Assembly: GCA_019312705.1 (NCBI GenBank)
Contig: JAFDCW010000080.1
Span: forward strand, 1 to 10,002
DNA: 10,002 nt
Source of the DNA: Deltaproteobacteria bacterium
GTDB lineage: Bacteria; Myxococcota; Polyangia; Polyangiales; B10-G4
Direction: 5' to 3'
In this document: in pieces, positions 7,106 to 10,002 of the stretch
Layout: each line of letters begins with the position of its first letter
Position numbering within the stretch: the stretch's first letter is position 1
The notes under the pieces: model-generated
What the model was told of the DNA's origin: nothing
The model's input: only the letters and a program-made list of their open reading frames with translations
Database searches by the model: none
Translations under genes and position numbers: made by a program

Positions 7106-7110
7106 TCCCG

Positions 7111-8334
7111 ATGCGCCCGACGACACTTGCTTTGATTGCTGCGACGACCTCGTCCCTCCTTCTCGTGGCGGGGTCCGCTGCTGCCCAGCGAGTCGTCGCC
7201 TACGACACAGCCTCGGTCGGCACGCCGGCTGCTGTCACCTGCGGATTCTGCGGCGGTGAGAAGTTCGGAGTCGTCTTTCGCGAGCTCGGAGCGGGCGTAG
7301 GCCTCCAGGCCGACGAGTTCCCCCTGACCATCAACTCCCTGCAGATCGCGGTCGCCAGCGCCACCGTAACCGGAGATGGCTTGTCGACGCCGGTCTTATG
7401 CCGGGGCTCGGCCGAAGAAGGCACGGTCGGCGTGACGGTGGAGATCTACGCGGGCCCAACCGCCCCGACGGGGTCGATCCTCGACAACCCTCAGGTCGGG
7501 CCCTGGGCCGGTGAAACCGAGATCTTCGCCCAAAGTATCGACCTGACCCGCAGCTTCGAGATGCCGTCGGGGAGCGCCATGTACAACGTCGAGTTGAACG
7601 ACGTCACCGTCGATGGAGGCGCCATGGTCGACGCGTCCAATACGTACGTGCGCGTCGTCGCGACGGTGCCGTCGGGGGGCTCGAGTACGACATGCACGAC
7701 TCTCGGTCTTCCGTCCCCAGGCGCGGTCGGTATTCGGGACAACGACGGTCGCATCGGAAACAACGTCGGCTTCATCTACGCGCTCAACCCCCTCGATGGC
7801 TTGCTCGGAATCGCCGAGGGTTGGCACTGGAACGAGTCGCCGGAGATCACCGACATCATGGGCGGAGCGGCCGGCATCGATGGCGACTGGCTCATTCGCA
7901 TGAACATTGCTCCGGCATCGGGACCGACGCCCGACGCCGGCGTGCCCACCGATTCGGGCACGGCCCCGGACGCCGGCGACGGCTCGACGCCCGTAGATGA
8001 CGGCGGCATGCCCATCGGTTGCATGGCGGACGGCGAATGCGCCGGCGGAGAGATCTGCTCGGAGGGTGTCTGCATGCGGGTCTCTTGTGCGGCGGCCTCG
8101 GACTGTGGAGGCGGCATGACCTGCGTCGACGGTCGCTGCCGGGGCCTGTGCAGCGTCAACGCCGACTGCGCGGGAGGGGAAGTCTGCAACACCGCCGACG
8201 GCATCTGCGTGGCCGTGGGCGCCAGCGATGACGGCGGCTGCAGCTGTGGCGTGCATCAGCCCGGCTCGACACCGATTCAGGCCTTCGCCTTCCTCGCCCT
8301 CGGCGCCCTTCTCTACCGACGCCGACGTCGCTGA
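7111..8334 (+). CDS. Secreted MYXO-CTERM protein with three Cys-rich repeats, paralog 2
   Basis: This 407-aa exported protein has a clear signal peptide (1-26, MRPTTLALIAATTSSLLLVA then GSAAAQ). Its mature domain (about 27-275) aligns with paralog 1: RVVAYDT, CGFCGGEKFGVVFREL (Cys44, Cys47), RDNDG, FIYA, GWHWNE and DWLIR. A spacer (PDAGVPTDSGTAPDAG) follows. Next come three repeats of about 18 aa, each with four Cys spaced roughly C-x5-C-x5-C-x4-C (304-321, 326-343, 347-366), resembling the short disulfide-rich repeats found in many myxobacterial surface proteins. Paralog 1 lacks them. The end is a canonical MYXO-CTERM signal: GCSCGV (Cys377, Cys379), hydrophobic QAFAFLALGALLY and five Arg. 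Sorting to the outer surface by a myxosortase is inferred from this tail. The function of the core is unknown; adhesion or a matrix role is only a guess. Confidence 0.9.
   Translation: MRPTTLALIAATTSSLLLVAGSAAAQRVVAYDTASVGTPAAVTCGFCGGEKFGVVFRELGAGVGLQADEFPLTINSLQIAVASATVTGDGLSTPVLCRGSAEEGTVGVTVEIYAGPTAPTGSILDNPQVGPWAGETEIFAQSIDLTRSFEMPSGSAMYNVELNDVTVDGGAMVDASNTYVRVVATVPSGGSSTTCTTLGLPSPGAVGIRDNDGRIGNNVGFIYALNPLDGLLGIAEGWHWNESPEITDIMGGAAGIDGDWLIRMNIAPASGPTPDAGVPTDSGTAPDAGDGSTPVDDGGMPIGCMADGECAGGEICSEGVCMRVSCAAASDCGGGMTCVDGRCRGLCSVNADCAGGEVCNTADGICVAVGASDDGGCSCGVHQPGSTPIQAFAFLALGALLYRRRRR
8020..8208 (+). repeat. Three in-frame Cys-rich repeats in paralog 2
   Basis: Three consecutive coding units (12 Cys in total) carry the patterns CMADGEC-AGGEIC-SEGVC, CAAASDC-GGGMTC-VDGRC and CSVNADC-AGGEVC-NTADGIC. 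The constant spacing implies conserved disulfides in each small module. The units differ at many positions, so the duplication is not recent. Confidence 0.8.
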
Positions 8335-8388
8335 GCTGCGAGGTCCGGCGGGCTGCCGATCCGATACTCGAGAGCCGAGGCCTTCGCC

Positions 8389-10002
8389 TCAGCCGATGAC
8401 GGTACCACCGCCGCGGCGGATGTCAGGGGCTCGGTTGGGTACGTTGGCCGGTGGGTTTTGGGGCGGTTGTTGGGGAGCGCCGTCTCGGTCACCGTCTTGG
8501 TCGCCATCTCGGTCACCATCTTGGCCATCCTCTGACTCGTCTCCTTCGCTGGCCCCGTCACCATCGCCGCTTGCGCCCCCGCCGGTGCCCCAGGTCGGCT
8601 CGGCGTCGGCCGGGATGACCCCGCCCTGGCCCATGTCGCGGAGGCCGCCGGCGCCGGGCTGAGGCGTGCTGGGCGGGTTGCGCAGGATGTAGGGCTCGGC
8701 GTTGAAGGTGCCGCATTGCCGGCTGTTTCGATAGAAGCCCCAGTGCACGTAGACCTTGCCGTCCCCGCTCAGGATCGACGACGGCGCCTCGGCGTACGGC
8801 TGACCGCGCATCACCGCGTTGTAGGCGCCGTAATCAAAGGCCAGGAAGCCGCTTGGCTTGGCGACCCCGATGCGGTGCACCGAGCCATCTCGGTTCAGGA
8901 TGATCTCGAGCTTGGTATGGAGGGTGATGTCGGAAAACGGTGAGGTGCCCCCGGCCGGAAGACCGGCGAGGAAACGATGGGCGTACTCGCGATGGATACG
9001 TCGATGGATCGCCGCGATGTAGCTCGCGAAGGGCGAGGCGGCGGCGTTCAGGGCGGTCTGGTTGCCCGGGCGGACGTTGGGCACGAAGTTTTCGATCGCC
9101 GCCCGGAAGTTGCGCCAAGTGCGCTGCCGGTTGTTGCCGCGCAGCCGTGACTGTCGCTCTTCGAGGTAGGTCTCCCGCTCCTCGCGGAGCTGGTCCTCGG
9201 TATAAACCTGCTCGAACTGCGACCAACTCACCCGGAGGTCCGGCCCGGTGCGCCCATGGCCGCGCCCTCGGCCACGTTCGCCGACGCGACCCCGGCCGAT
9301 GCGCCCTGCGCGCCGCCCGCCGCCCCGTTCGCCCTGACCGACCCCGGTCACGGCCTGGCCGCCGCCTTCACCCTCGCCCTCCCCTTCGGGCCTATCGCGG
9401 ACGGCGATGGTGAAGCTCCCGCTGCCGTCGTTCACCTCGACCAGGTGTGTGCGCTCACCGCCACCGCTCTGCCGCGCACCACCTTCATCACCGCCCCGAG
9501 GGTCATTTTCGGAGCCGCCCCGCGCAGCATCCGCGGCTGCGACCCGGCCCGTGTCTCCGCGCGCGGCGACGTTCGGCGGCGGGGTGTCCGAAGCCTCCCG
9601 GGGCCGCTCCATGTTGGCTTCGGTTTCGGTCGGCGTGCGCACGTCGCTGCCTTCCATCTCGCGAGCGTCGGCGACCGCCACCTCGTCGGCGTTGCCGAGC
9701 TCTTGCACCTCCGACTCTTCGGAGGGCATGCCCGCTTCCTGCTCTTCGTCGTCGCGAGCGAAGTTGCGCAGCCGAGCGACGGTCTGCTCTTCGACGGTGT
9801 TATTCTCGTCGGCGATGTAGTTGGTATCGGGCGGCGGCTCGTTTGGGTTCTGGCTGCGCTGCTGGATGGCCTGCTTGTTCATGGCCTCGGGGGGCGGGGT
9901 CGCCACGGGCTGGGCTTGGGCCACCTGGGGGGGCGGCACGACCTCCGGTTCTTCTTCCTCTTCCTCGGCTGCCGCGCGCCGGTGTTGCGGCTCCTCTTCA
10001 TC
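8389..10002 (-). CDS. TonB-family energy-transducer-like protein, lacking N-terminus (runs off right edge)
   Basis: The frame is open from the right edge to TGA 8391-8389: 537 codons are visible and the true start lies outside. In-frame GTG 9939 is unlikely to be the start, because the frame continues upstream as an acidic stretch (AAAEEEEEEPEVV) and then PPPQVAQAQPVA, typical of the linker after a TonB membrane anchor. Counting from GTG 9939: residues 40-62 (NYIADENNTVEEQTVARLRNF) form a segment common in myxobacterial TonB-like proteins. 65-175 is acidic and disordered, 201-230 is Gly/Arg-rich, 250-268 is charged and helical, and about 300-422 is the TonB C-terminal fold (HRRIHREYAHRF, KLEIILNRDGSVHRIGVAKP, PYAEAP). 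Unusually, nearly 95 residues follow it, including a DGDRDGDQDG tract. TonB proteins pass proton-motive energy from ExbB/ExbD-like motors to the outer membrane; some myxobacterial relatives belong to gliding machinery. The partner is not in the window. Confidence 0.85.
   Translation of the reverse strand, partial: DEEEPQHRRAAAEEEEEEPEVVPPPQVAQAQPVATPPPEAMNKQAIQQRSQNPNEPPPDTNYIADENNTVEEQTVARLRNFARDDEEQEAGMPSEESEVQELGNADEVAVADAREMEGSDVRTPTETEANMERPREASDTPPPNVAARGDTGRVAAADAARGGSENDPRGGDEGGARQSGGGERTHLVEVNDGSGSFTIAVRDRPEGEGEGEGGGQAVTGVGQGERGGGRRAGRIGRGRVGERGRGRGHGRTGPDLRVSWSQFEQVYTEDQLREERETYLEERQSRLRGNNRQRTWRNFRAAIENFVPNVRPGNQTALNAAASPFASYIAAIHRRIHREYAHRFLAGLPAGGTSPFSDITLHTKLEIILNRDGSVHRIGVAKPSGFLAFDYGAYNAVMRGQPYAEAPSSILSGDGKVYVHWGFYRNSRQCGTFNAEPYILRNPPSTPQPGAGGLRDMGQGGVIPADAEPTWGTGGGASGDGDGASEGDESEDGQDGDRDGDQDGDRDGAPQQPPQNPPANVPNRAPDIRRGGGTVIG
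8479..8565 (-). repeat. Asp-Gly repeat tract in the tail of the TonB-like protein
   Basis: This tract encodes an acidic Asp/Gly-rich stretch including DGQDGDRDGDQDGDRDG. At the DNA level two 24-base units (8480-8503 and 8504-8527) match at 20 of 24 positions. The DxDxDG spacing resembles calcium-binding loops, but the flanking helices of an EF-hand or dockerin are absent, so calcium binding is speculative. Confidence 0.6.

Noticed and set aside
7396..8256. 286-codon open frame on the minus strand
   Set aside because: It is antisense to paralog 2, whose signal peptide, Cys repeats and sorting tail are all in the plus frame.
8377..8390. GAGGC-CTTC-GCCTC hairpin between the convergent paralog 2 and TonB-like genes
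   Set aside because: The stem is only 5 bp, no T-run follows on either strand, and it overlaps the stop codon of the TonB-like gene. It is too weak to call as a terminator.
1..10002. Defence system, prophage, transposon or CRISPR array
   Set aside because: Every stretch is explained by chromosomal housekeeping, signalling or envelope genes. No transposase, integrase, terminal repeats, spacer-repeat pattern or tRNA was seen.

Overview
The window comes from a GC-rich bacterial chromosome. It most likely belongs to the Myxococcota (a Sandaracinaceae/Polyangia-type genome is my best guess). The evidence is two exported proteins ending in MYXO-CTERM-like tails (Cys, short hydrophobic stretch, Arg cluster), a receiver protein with a DUF4388/PATAN-like domain and a PEGA-like domain, and a TonB-family protein with the long acidic/proline linker typical of that phylum. 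The lineage is inferred from protein style, not from a marker tree.

Layout from left to right: (1) the 5' part of a minus-strand gene for a putative exported lipoprotein, running off the left edge (1-350). (2) A large minus-strand gene (501-3662, 1053 aa) for a membrane-anchored signalling protein. Its order is HPt-like region, pseudo-receiver, canonical receiver, DUF4388-like domain with helical tail, acidic linker, one membrane segment and a PEGA-like domain. (3) Divergently, after 84 bp, the GTPase gene obg (3747-4871) with a non-canonical G4 motif. (4) Convergent to it with a 4-bp gap, queG for epoxyqueuosine reductase (4876-5958). (5) Divergent from queG, with apparently overlapping start codons, the first of two tandem paralogous secreted proteins (5957-6979). 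The second paralog is at 7111-8334. (6) Convergent to that pair, a TonB-family gene on the minus strand that runs off the right edge (8389-10002).

Only the two paralogs form an obvious functional unit, and the second appears to have its own promoter. obg and queG are housekeeping genes (ribosome assembly, tRNA wobble modification). The others concern the cell envelope and signalling. I see no RNA genes, mobile elements, CRISPR arrays or defence systems. No stretch over 300 bp lacks a gene. The most interesting items are the membrane-anchored phosphorelay-like protein, the tandem paralogs sharing a CGFCxGEKFG motif, the Obg G4 substitution, and the tail that follows the TonB domain.
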